Shown: piece after piece, positions 19,712-28,206 of the stretch
Position numbering within the stretch: the stretch's first letter is position 1
Layout of the letters: each line of letters opens with the position of its first letter
NCBI GenBank assembly: GCA_029247785.1
Contig: JAQWKP010000340.1
Location: forward strand, 1 to 37,269
Length of the DNA stretch: 37,269 bases
Reading direction: 5' to 3'
DNA from: Novosphingobium sp.
GTDB lineage: Bacteria; Pseudomonadota; Alphaproteobacteria; Sphingomonadales; Sphingomonadaceae
Program-made: the position numbers and the translations under genes
The notes under the pieces: model-generated
Database searches by the model: none
What the model was told of the DNA's origin: nothing
What the model saw: only the letters and a program-made list of their open reading frames with translations

Positions 19712-20334
19712 CCGGACAGGTGCCAGAGGAATTTCCTCCAGGCGCCTTTGCTCGGGTGGATGAAAGCGACGATTCCGCATTCTATTTCCCGCCGCGCCTT
19801 GTCACGCACATCGACGATCAGGCAATCGCAGCGCTGTCGGAGTTTTATGGCAAGACCCTGAATCCCGGCGAAACCGTACTCGACCTGATGTCGAGCTGGG
19901 TGAGCCATTTGCCGCCGGAATCGGATCTAGCAGAGGTCATCGGCCACGGCATGAACGAGGAGGAACTGGAGTCCAATCCGCGCCTCTCGCGCTGGTTCAT
20001 CCAGGACCTCAATCACGAAATCGCGCTGCCGCTGGACGCGGCAAGCTGCGATGCCGTGCTTTGCTGCGTCAGTGTCCAATATCTGCAGAGGCCGGTTGAG
20101 ATCTTTGCCGAGGTTCGCCGAATTCTTCGACGCGGCTCGCCATTCATCGTCAGCTATTCAAACCGCTGCTTTCCGACCAAAGCCGTAGCCATCTGGCGTT
20201 CTCTCGATACGCGCGGACACGCCTCGCTGGTCCATCGCTACCTTGACTGCGCTGGCTTCTCGGAAATCGATGTGCATGTGCTGGCGAACGGGATGAACGG
20301 TGATCCGCTCATTGCCGTTGCAGGCAGGGCATAG
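19708..20334 (+). CDS. Class I SAM-dependent methyltransferase-like protein
   Basis: ORF track gives 19684, but GTG at 19708 overlaps the upstream stop (GTGA). Motif I-like ETVLDLMSSWVSHLP, then LPLDAASCDAVLCCVSVQYLQRPVEIFAEVRRILRRGSPFIVSYSNR (Methyltransf_11-like). Confidence 0.75.
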   Translation: MTGQVPEEFPPGAFARVDESDDSAFYFPPRLVTHIDDQAIAALSEFYGKTLNPGETVLDLMSSWVSHLPPESDLAEVIGHGMNEEELESNPRLSRWFIQDLNHEIALPLDAASCDAVLCCVSVQYLQRPVEIFAEVRRILRRGSPFIVSYSNRCFPTKAVAIWRSLDTRGHASLVHRYLDCAGFSEIDVHVLANGMNGDPLIAVAGRA

Positions 20335-20364
20335 GCCAAAAGCAGAGATCTGGAGGAAATAGTC

Positions 20365-20703
20365 ATGAACATTGCCGCAAGCCCCTGGTTACTCATGTTC
20401 ATAGCAATCGGAATCGAAGTGCTCGGCACGATGGCGCTCAAGATTTCCGACGGATTCGCTAAGTGGCACTGGGGTATGCTCGCAATATTGCTCTATGCGA
20501 TTTGCTTCTGGCTGCTAGCCCATGTCCTCAAGGCGATTCCGATCGGAATCACTTATGCAATCTGGTCGGGAGCTGGAATCGTGGCAATCACGGCCATCGG
20601 CTATATGTTCTTCAACGAACAACTCGGTTGGCTCCAACTGTTATTTATCGGGCTTGTGCTGATCGGCTGCGCTGGCTTGAGACTGACCACCAGCGTCGCC
20701 TGA
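20365..20703 (+). CDS. Small multidrug resistance (SMR/EmrE-like) transporter
   Basis: 112 aa, four TM segments; EVLGTMALKISDGF...IPIGITYAIWSGAGIVAITAIGYMFFNEQL typical of SMR. Confidence 0.92.
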   Translation: MNIAASPWLLMFIAIGIEVLGTMALKISDGFAKWHWGMLAILLYAICFWLLAHVLKAIPIGITYAIWSGAGIVAITAIGYMFFNEQLGWLQLLFIGLVLIGCAGLRLTTSVA

Positions 20704-20707
20704 CGCC

Positions 20708-21562
20708 TCAGCCAAGTCCCCGGCGCTCTTCGTCGATATGCTTGACGATTTCCTGCAGGGATTTGTCAAAGCGAGCGAAAACGCGGTGGTCATCGACGGC
20801 TTCGAAATGGGAGATCAGGCGTTCGCCATCCCAGTGATGCAATGCGTAAACCGGGTATTCGTCGGTAATCATTGCGCGCTTGTCAGGTTTTTTGGGGTTG
20901 ATAGGCCTCAAATCGAGAGCGACGAGCGGCGCGGTCGAGGCGCAGACTGTTAACGGCACTCCATTCCACAATGCGTGGATGTTGCGATGAAGGTGTCCGC
21001 TAAGGATCGCCTGAACTTGGCCATGACCGGCGATACTATCGGCAAACCTCTTCATCCAGGGCTCATTGGCGTTACCATCAAGCCAGCTGATTCCCGATTC
21101 GAACGGCGGATGATGCATCGCAATGATCGTCGGCGTATTCGGATGGGCGGCGAGCTCAGATTGCAGCCAGGCCGCACGAGCCTCACAGAATGCACCGCCA
21201 TGCCGCCCTGGCTCAAGCGTATCGAGCAGAAGGACCCGCGCGTCCTCGGCTTCGATCGCAAATTGGATGAAGCTCTCATTGCTGGGCGTGTCAGGAAAGG
21301 CGGCCAGCATGGCATCACGATCATCATGGTTGCCGACCATCGGCCAGACCGGAAACGGGCAGATATCAACAGCCTCGGCGAGTCGCTTATAGCTTGGAGC
21401 ATCGCCAAATTCGGTGAGATCGCCTGTCATCACGAGCGCGTCGGGTGCGTTGGGCGCATCGACAAGCCTCTGGATAACCGCCTCGAGGCGTTCCATGTTG
21501 TATTCGTCCGGGTTTCCCTGGTCAAAACCGATATGAACGTCAGTGATCTGTGCGATCAGCAA
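20708..21562 (-). CDS. CpdA-like metallophosphoesterase (candidate 3',5'-cyclic nucleotide phosphodiesterase)
   Basis: 284 aa; MLIAQITDVHIGF, VMTGDLTEFG, MVGNHDDRD, AMHHPPFESG, ILSGHLHRNIH are the metal-ligand motifs of class III cyclic nucleotide phosphodiesterases. Confidence 0.87.
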   Translation of the reverse strand: MLIAQITDVHIGFDQGNPDEYNMERLEAVIQRLVDAPNAPDALVMTGDLTEFGDAPSYKRLAEAVDICPFPVWPMVGNHDDRDAMLAAFPDTPSNESFIQFAIEAEDARVLLLDTLEPGRHGGAFCEARAAWLQSELAAHPNTPTIIAMHHPPFESGISWLDGNANEPWMKRFADSIAGHGQVQAILSGHLHRNIHALWNGVPLTVCASTAPLVALDLRPINPKKPDKRAMITDEYPVYALHHWDGERLISHFEAVDDHRVFARFDKSLQEIVKHIDEERRGLG

Positions 21563-21616
21563 TCTATTCTCCCCACCTCGTTCCCTTATTCATTCGGGCA
21601 TCGTAGCGGCCGGCAA

Positions 21617-23356
21617 TCAGCCTTGTTCTTTGGCCCGAGAATTCCGCTTTCTGTCGGTTGTATCCACCGCTCCTTGTCCCGTCATGTGATAACCATGGCA
21701 CATAATACAACTCGACGGCACTTTTGCTTTCACCGTGTCTTCGCCGAGATGGCATTGACGGCAGTCCTTGATGCCTGGAAGCAGCAGGTCCTTTGCGCTG
21801 GTTGATGTTGGCGCCGCGTGGCAACTCGTGCAATCCTCTTGCTTATGGGCTGCGTGGTCAAACCAACCATGGTCCATGTACCGAGATACAAGTGTCACTG
21901 GCTGCACACCGATCTTGCCATCGGCGCGCGATGCGGGTCTGTGACATTCCCCACAAATTCCATCTTTCGACAAGGCTATCCCGACTTTCAATCCTTTCCA
22001 TGCCGCACCAGAGAAATTGAAATGATAGGGTCGGCCCTGCGCGTAATCGCCTGGCCGGCGGCGCGCTGAAATGGACTGCCGCCTGAAATCCCCCGCGCTT
22101 AGATCCGCGATCACCTGATCGACATCGCCATGCCTTAGCTTGCGGAAAATGCCACCAACCTGATCATAAGTCAGGCTGTGACAGGCCTCACAATCCCGCT
22201 CCATGTCGATTTTCTGGAAGCGAATTCCGTCCTCTGTCGGCCTGTGACAGTCCTTGCATTGCAGTCCGCCCGCGCCGTAACCGGCCTCACTGCCAATATT
22301 CGCCGCCATTCGCGCAACCCCGCCCTTTGTCCGGAGATGAAGTTTATGCGGAAATGTCAGGCCACTGTCTTCCCGCGGACGCCTGTCCAGCGAAACGCGG
22401 ACCGGCTTGCCGATGGTGGAATCGGTGATAATGGCCGGCGCGAACTGCGGATGCTGGCTACCGAAATCAACTGCTTCGCCGAGGCTGGTATCGGGCAAGT
22501 TCTCCTTGAGCATGCCATGGCAGTCTGCACAAAATGCCTGAGGCGCCGGCTCCATGAACCGATTGCCCTCATGCTCTGTATGGCAGTCCGCGCAGGCTCC
22601 CGGACCTTCCTTCCCAAATGCATGAGCGACGGACCGGAGGAGCTTAGTTCCCAGCGGCCTGCTTCCGTGTGCCGCGTCCAGCCGGGTTAAGTCGGCATGG
22701 TCATGCAGATCGGTGTGACAGGACTTGCAGGTTTCATCCCTCACCGATTCGAAAGCGCGAACATGGCAGGTTTCACACTGATCCTTCAGACCGTGATGGG
22801 CGAGGCTCAGATCGCCGGAGCTCCAGCTGGAATCGCCAATAACCTGCTGCTTGGCCTCGACATCGCGTGTGACGTGGCTGACGATCGGAACAGCAAGAAA
22901 CGACAAGAGTATGAATGCAGCCAGGGCCCACGACATGACGCGCTTGCTCGGCAGTACGCCCGCCAGCGAGAAGCCTAGCTTCTGTTCTAGATCGCCCGAC
23001 TTTGTGGCTGAGTCCTCGACCTGCCTGACAGTCAGCAGAACATCATCGGCGTCGGCAGAGATGGTGATGCGATATGTGCCGAAGCCGAGTTCGCCACCAC
23101 CGCTCCTATCAATTGTGGCTTGTGACGTTTCGACGCCGTCGAGCGAAAACCCCAGCGTGCCGGTCGCCTCGACACTTAGCCTGCCCCCCCCATGCTCAGT
23201 GATAGTCGCGTGCTGCGGCTCGATCGCGAGGTCGGGCAAGTGAATCCCATTCTCTGCCGCCCGTCCGACAGACACGCTCGATCCGGCATGTTCATAGTCT
23301 CGAACAATCTCGCGACCGGTAGCCGTGAACTCGACCGTCCTGAGTTTGAATGCCAT
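21617..23356 (-). CDS. FHA domain - transmembrane helix - decaheme cytochrome c fusion protein
   Basis: 579 aa; N-terminal FHA pattern SVGRAAENGIHLPDLAIEPQHATITEHGGG, single TM VMSWALAAFILLSFLAVPIVSHVT, then ten CXXCH (CETCH, CKSCH, CADCH x2, CKDCH, CEACH, CGECH, CTSCH, CRQCH, CIMCH). Confidence 0.9.
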   Translation of the reverse strand: MAFKLRTVEFTATGREIVRDYEHAGSSVSVGRAAENGIHLPDLAIEPQHATITEHGGGRLSVEATGTLGFSLDGVETSQATIDRSGGGELGFGTYRITISADADDVLLTVRQVEDSATKSGDLEQKLGFSLAGVLPSKRVMSWALAAFILLSFLAVPIVSHVTRDVEAKQQVIGDSSWSSGDLSLAHHGLKDQCETCHVRAFESVRDETCKSCHTDLHDHADLTRLDAAHGSRPLGTKLLRSVAHAFGKEGPGACADCHTEHEGNRFMEPAPQAFCADCHGMLKENLPDTSLGEAVDFGSQHPQFAPAIITDSTIGKPVRVSLDRRPREDSGLTFPHKLHLRTKGGVARMAANIGSEAGYGAGGLQCKDCHRPTEDGIRFQKIDMERDCEACHSLTYDQVGGIFRKLRHGDVDQVIADLSAGDFRRQSISARRRPGDYAQGRPYHFNFSGAAWKGLKVGIALSKDGICGECHRPASRADGKIGVQPVTLVSRYMDHGWFDHAAHKQEDCTSCHAAPTSTSAKDLLLPGIKDCRQCHLGEDTVKAKVPSSCIMCHGYHMTGQGAVDTTDRKRNSRAKEQG

Positions 23357-23371
23357 GCCCCCGCTCCCGTT

Positions 23372-24235
23372 CTACCAGTAGTAGAGCACGCTGATGACGT
23401 GCGCGAGAAGCGCGGCTATCAGTGCGATCGTCGCTGGAACGTGAATGTAGAGCCAAACCTCCAGCATTCCCCTTAGTCGCATCTGTCGCCGGATTCGTTC
23501 AAGCTGCGCCTTGCGCCGAACCATGAGCTTTTCGACCCGATCCATAGCGGTGTCGGAAGAATCAGAACCGGCCAGTCCCTCGATAGCAGCCTGCGTTGCA
23601 CAATCTGGATGGTTGCCGGATAGCCTTCGAAATAGGCCATGGTCGAGAGGATCTTCCGCAAGGGCCTCAAGCACAAGGTCGGCCTGCACCCGGGCAAGCG
23701 GCTGCGCTGCATCGTGGAGCTGACGATCGAGCGACGTGATGGCGTCAACCATTTGCCCTTGAGTCATTTCCTCCCGGTTGCTGCTGAGCGCGCTTGGCAA
23801 GGTCGCATACAAATAGGTCCCGAATACTCCTGACAGGATCACCAGCATCATCATGGCATAGGCTAAGGTATGTACGTTCCAGCCCAACTGAAAGCCGGTG
23901 TGCAGCGTGGCAATTACGATAAGCGAGAGCCCGAGATAAACATGGGCCGACGTCCAGGCTTTGAGCGACCAGTTGCCCTGCGTGATCATTCGCTTGCGAA
24001 TACCCAGAAGCGAAAGCCAGAGGATTAGAAGGGCTCCGATCGTACCCAGAATATAGCCGATCCAGCTCCCCCCGTTCGGGCGTGGCTCGACATCCGCCAA
24101 CAGGTAGGCAATCAATGATACGACGCTGGCGCCAAGCGCAATCTTCAGCCAACGAAAGCTCCTGTGACGCAGGAAGCTTTCATGGCTGCCCGGGCCGCCG
24201 CGCGCCCTGTTTGCAGTGTGAGGCTTGGTGGCCAT
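23372..24235 (-). CDS. Putative b-type heme membrane protein (cytochrome b561/ferric-reductase-like)
   Basis: 287 aa, about five TM segments; spaced histidines in TM segments (SAHVYLGLSLIVIATLHTGF, NVHTLAYAMMM, WLYIHVPATIALIAALLAHVISVLYYW) around a soluble helical insert; TGATG overlap with the upstream gene. Confidence 0.7.
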   Translation of the reverse strand: MATKPHTANRARGGPGSHESFLRHRSFRWLKIALGASVVSLIAYLLADVEPRPNGGSWIGYILGTIGALLILWLSLLGIRKRMITQGNWSLKAWTSAHVYLGLSLIVIATLHTGFQLGWNVHTLAYAMMMLVILSGVFGTYLYATLPSALSSNREEMTQGQMVDAITSLDRQLHDAAQPLARVQADLVLEALAEDPLDHGLFRRLSGNHPDCATQAAIEGLAGSDSSDTAMDRVEKLMVRRKAQLERIRRQMRLRGMLEVWLYIHVPATIALIAALLAHVISVLYYW

Positions 24236-26682
24236 CAGGCGTCTTCACTCATGCGCGTAGCTGAAAGGAAGCCCTCTGGCGAAACGCGGATTGCTGCACC
24301 CGTAGGGCAGGCGCGAACGCACGATGGGCCGCCATCGATACCCGAGCACATGTCGCATTTGATGGCGCGCTTGGGACTTTCTTCGCCTTCAATAATATTC
24401 TTCTTGCGCCAGCTCTTGGTTGGCTCACCAGGGCCGGGCCCCTTGCCCAGAAATAGCCAATTCAGCAGAGAAGGCTTGGCCGGCGGTACACTGTCCATGC
24501 GGATCACCCCATAGGGACAGTTTCTCTGACAATTGCCGCATCCGATGCAGGTCTCGTCGATGAAGACTTCTCCGTCGATGCCGCGCTGGATCGCGTTGGG
24601 TGGGCAGTCGGCCATGCAATGCGGGTGTTCGCAATGACGGCAGCTGGTCGGAACGTGAAGATGCGCATAGGTCGTACCCGCCTCGCGATCGAGGCGCGAG
24701 AGACCGTCATGACTATCCGCGCATGCCTTTTCACAATTGTCGCAGCCTACACAGAGCGTTTCGTCAATCAGCAGGACGTCCGTCGCCTCGCCGATGCCGT
24801 TGTCGACAAGGAATTGGGCGGTCTGCGAATACATATCGACGACGCCGGAAAAATTCTCCTTGCGGCTTTCAATGAACGTGTTGACCTCCCTGCGTTTTTC
24901 CATTTCCACCTGGGCCTTGCGGAGCAAGTCTGGCTCGCGTTCAAGCAGGCGGACAAAGGCATCGCCAGGCAGCCTGATGACCTCGGATTTGATCGCCGCG
25001 CGCACCGTCGCGTTGCGGGGCGCACCGTCGATAACGCCCATTTCCCCAACATAAGAGCCAGCAGGCAAATAGCTTAGAAACACTGGCTTGCCGGCAATCT
25101 CGCGCTCGACGATCATCGAGCCGCGGCGGATGATATAGATATCCTCCCCCATCTCGCCTTCCTGAAGGACGACCTCGCCAGCCCGCTTGTTCTGCACTTC
25201 CGCGCCCTCAACCAGTTCGGCGACATCCTCCTTGGTAAGTCCCGAGCCAAATATCTGGAGCAATTGCCGTTCGATCGAGATCCGGTTGACCGCCCGCGCA
25301 GCGCTCGGAACCGTCGCGATCAATTTGAGCGCCGCAGTACGCAACAGCTCGACAACTACAAGGTCCTCGGCCGCACGGATCGTTGCGCCTCGGCGCCTAC
25401 CCGAGATCAGGCCGACTTCGCCGAAAATCGAGCCTTCCTCGATCGGAACGGTAATCGAAGGGTCTTCCTTGTTGACCTCGACCAGCACCGAGCCTTGCGC
25501 GATGGCAAATAGCGAAGAGCCGGGCGCATTGCGGTCGAAAACCGCGTCCCCGCGAGAAAAGCTTTTCACTCGGCTGTCGATCAGCAATTCGCGAAGTTGC
25601 AGAGGCGAGAGTTCCTTGAATATCTCGATGTTACTGCCAAACAGATCAAGCCACTCGGCGACACTCCGGCTGCCTGGCAGCGCAGCAAATTTTTCAGTCA
25701 GGATCGGCTCGTCTGCGGGCTTGAGCGTCGTATTGCCATTGAGAAATTCTACGACATCATAGCCCTGATTCATACAGTGCTTGATCAGCGGGTAGCCAGC
25801 CAGCGCACCGATGACATGGATCCCTGAACGGGTCGTCTCGAACACTGGCGAGAGTACCGGAAAGGCTTCGCGTTCCTCGCTGGTGAATTCAATGTCGCAG
25901 CCCTCGACGAAACTGCGCGGCGGCGCCGAGCCGGTTCGGGCGATAATCCGCCCACACTCGATGGTTTCCTGCCCGTCGCGTGTGTCGAGCACGAGCTTTC
26001 CTTCGCGAACCTCGGCAGGCGTCGTCTCGGTCCTCACATGCACACGGCCGGCCGCTCCTGCCTCCTTCAGCAATTCGACATTGGCCTTCTTCGCACGCGC
26101 GAATTCCGGGCTGCGGTTGAGGATCGTGACCACGTTGCGCTGCGCTGGATCGGCGGCAAGGCCAAGCGCGTTCTCGATTCCGGCGTCGCCCGATCCAACC
26201 ACAGTGATATGTTCGTCAATATACTCGGTCGGATCGTCGAGCTGGTACTGGATATGTGGCGAGTCAGCGCCGTCGCAACGCAGCTTGTTGGGATTGCCCT
26301 GGGTTCCGATCGCGAGAATGACGGCTTCGGCTTCGATAGTGTCTCCGCCTTTGAGCTGGAGAGTGAAATTGCCCTTCTCGCCGTCGATGCCGACAACATC
26401 CGCGTTGTAGCGGACGGCAATCTTGTTAGTCTCGGCCTGCTCGTCCCAAATTCCGAGAATGGTCTCGCGGCTGCCCGCGTCGAAATCGAGGTCAGACCTG
26501 AGGACCAGCATGGATGGCGTCGCCATGACGTGCTTGCCCTTCTGGTACTTGTAGATCGTGTCCGACAGGTGGTCGGTCTTTTCCAGCAACACGTGCGCAA
26601 TGCCAAGCTCGGCAGCGCGGCCAGCAGCGCTCAACCCCGCCGGACCAGATCCGACTATGGCAATCCGAACGCGTACTTCCAC
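24235..26682 (-). CDS. FAD/NAD(P)-dependent oxidoreductase fused to two cyclic-nucleotide-binding domains and a 4x[4Fe-4S] ferredoxin (HycB/DmsB-like) domain
   Basis: 815 aa; Rossmann IAIVGSGPAGLSAAGRAAELG; second Rossmann ITVVGSGDAGIENALGLA; two cNMP-type segments (GSVLVEVNKEDPSITVPIEEGSIFGEVGLISGRRRGATIRAAED and GSMIVEREIAGKPVFLSYLPAGSYVGEMGVIDGAPRNATVRA); Fe-S motifs CVGCDNCEKAC, CRHCEHPHCMADCP, CIGCGNCQRNCP, CDMC...CVRACP. Confidence 0.92.
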   Translation of the reverse strand: MEVRVRIAIVGSGPAGLSAAGRAAELGIAHVLLEKTDHLSDTIYKYQKGKHVMATPSMLVLRSDLDFDAGSRETILGIWDEQAETNKIAVRYNADVVGIDGEKGNFTLQLKGGDTIEAEAVILAIGTQGNPNKLRCDGADSPHIQYQLDDPTEYIDEHITVVGSGDAGIENALGLAADPAQRNVVTILNRSPEFARAKKANVELLKEAGAAGRVHVRTETTPAEVREGKLVLDTRDGQETIECGRIIARTGSAPPRSFVEGCDIEFTSEEREAFPVLSPVFETTRSGIHVIGALAGYPLIKHCMNQGYDVVEFLNGNTTLKPADEPILTEKFAALPGSRSVAEWLDLFGSNIEIFKELSPLQLRELLIDSRVKSFSRGDAVFDRNAPGSSLFAIAQGSVLVEVNKEDPSITVPIEEGSIFGEVGLISGRRRGATIRAAEDLVVVELLRTAALKLIATVPSAARAVNRISIERQLLQIFGSGLTKEDVAELVEGAEVQNKRAGEVVLQEGEMGEDIYIIRRGSMIVEREIAGKPVFLSYLPAGSYVGEMGVIDGAPRNATVRAAIKSEVIRLPGDAFVRLLEREPDLLRKAQVEMEKRREVNTFIESRKENFSGVVDMYSQTAQFLVDNGIGEATDVLLIDETLCVGCDNCEKACADSHDGLSRLDREAGTTYAHLHVPTSCRHCEHPHCMADCPPNAIQRGIDGEVFIDETCIGCGNCQRNCPYGVIRMDSVPPAKPSLLNWLFLGKGPGPGEPTKSWRKKNIIEGEESPKRAIKCDMCSGIDGGPSCVRACPTGAAIRVSPEGFLSATRMSEDA

Positions 26683-26802
26683 CCCATACCCCCGTTGTGT
26701 GCCATGACGACGATTGCTTTATACCCAGAACTTGCCCAGACCCGGAAGGGCCCCGTTCGACTATTCTCCTTCGACAACAATAGTAATGACCGGAAATGCC
26801 CG

Positions 26803-27729
26803 ATGACACAACATACAACCCGACCTTACCCGATTGCCCGGATCGCATTGATCGTCGCTGCGCTGGCAGCGGCATTTGCGGTGGGATTTACGATCTCGAG
26901 AAGCGCGGATGAGGGTGGCACCAGCGACCTCACTGTTCCCGATGCCGTCTCCACAGTAGCGTCGGTTTCAAGCCTGGAGGAAAAAACCAAGGCAAATCCC
27001 GAAAACGCACCCGCCTGGCTGGAGCTAGGCCAGGCCTATTTTGTCGATAGCCGGTTCGCAGACGCAGCGCGGGCCTATGACAAGGCGACCGCCCTCGTTC
27101 CGGACGACGCGATGGCGTGGTCGGCGCTCGGCGAGGCGCGGGTCATGGCAAGCGAGCGTGATCCGATGCCAGCCGAGGCGCTCGCCGCATTCAAGCGCGC
27201 CATCGCCCTCGATAGCAAGGAGCCACGAGCACGGTATTTTCTCGCCGTCAAACGGGACCTTGATGGAGACCACGAGGGGGCCATCGCTGACTGGCTCGCC
27301 GTGCTTATGGACACACCCGAGAACGCTCCCTGGCGCGGCGACTTGATCCGCACGGTCGAGCAGGTCGGCAAGATCAACGGGATCGACGTCGCCGCTCGCC
27401 TCGCAAAGGCCGGCGCGCAATCCCCTCCCGCACCGCCCATGCCTGCGGCAGCGCGCGCCATACCCGGGCCCTCGGCGCAGGACCTTGCAGCGGCTTCGCA
27501 AATCCCGCCGGGCGAGCAGCGCGAAATGGCCGAAGGCATGGTCGCGCGGCTGGAAAGCCGTCTCAAGGGCGACCCCGCCAATGTCGACGGGTGGCTGATG
27601 CTGATCCGCAGCCGGGCAACGCTTGGCCAGAAGGACAAGGCGAGCCAGGCGCTCAAGGACGCAGCAGCAGCTAACCCGGCACAAGCGGCCGCGATTCGCC
27701 AGCAGGCCGCGACGCTCGGCGTGAAGTGA
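26803..27729 (+). CDS. CcmI/NrfG-like TPR protein, putative cytochrome c biogenesis factor
   Basis: The ORF opens at 26038 but that part is antisense to the reductase gene; ATG at 26803 gives a TM anchor (IARIALIVAALAAAFAVGFTI) plus TPRs and C-terminal AASQIPPGEQREMAEGMVARLESRLKGDPANVDGWLMLIRSRATLGQKDKASQAL, a CcmI-like region. Confidence 0.83.
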   Translation: MTQHTTRPYPIARIALIVAALAAAFAVGFTISRSADEGGTSDLTVPDAVSTVASVSSLEEKTKANPENAPAWLELGQAYFVDSRFADAARAYDKATALVPDDAMAWSALGEARVMASERDPMPAEALAAFKRAIALDSKEPRARYFLAVKRDLDGDHEGAIADWLAVLMDTPENAPWRGDLIRTVEQVGKINGIDVAARLAKAGAQSPPAPPMPAAARAIPGPSAQDLAAASQIPPGEQREMAEGMVARLESRLKGDPANVDGWLMLIRSRATLGQKDKASQALKDAAAANPAQAAAIRQQAATLGVK

Positions 27730-28206
27730 CGCGCGCCTCAGGAACTTCACTCGCAGTCAGGCAATCCCGCGTCAAAGTGCCGGGTTTGCAGTGGATATAA
27801 CTACTCGAACTTCACCCGTATGAAGCATGGAAAGAGCTTTGGGAAACGCCTGCGGCATTGCCAATTTTTCGGCAAAATTAGAATGGTTTACGACGATGTG
27901 AAAGAGCGGCCCTCTACATCGCAAATGTCATTCGTGTAGGAAAGCCTTTCGACCCGCGCTACGGTACCGTGACGTGCTCCGCCACAAGAGGGGGATTATC
28001 TTGAGCATGGCATCCAAAATCTGCCTGAACCGACGGTGTGCCAGACGCTATGGAACACGCTGAAGGTTTGTGCGACTGCTTTGGCAAGAATGAGTGACAC
28101 CGCAGGCATCAACCAGGCGTCACGGTCGGCGCCGTTCAGTTTTCGGTTTGGTCGAGAGTCGGATTGCAATTGATGCTTTTTGCTTTGCGAGGGCCTTCGC
28201 TTTACG

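Noticed and set aside
26038-26802. N-terminal extension of the TPR ORF
   Set aside because: This part is antisense to the FAD-cNMP-FeS gene; ATG at 26803 followed by a TM anchor is a more natural start.
26683-26802. CRP-type palindrome between the divergent reductase and TPR genes
   Set aside because: Looked for TGTGA-N6-TCACA because of the cNMP domains; no convincing match found.
27721-27750. Inverted repeat GTGAAGT...ACTTCAC at the end of the TPR gene as a terminator
   Set aside because: Only 7 bp with a 16-nt loop, overlaps the stop codon and has no T-run; too weak to call.
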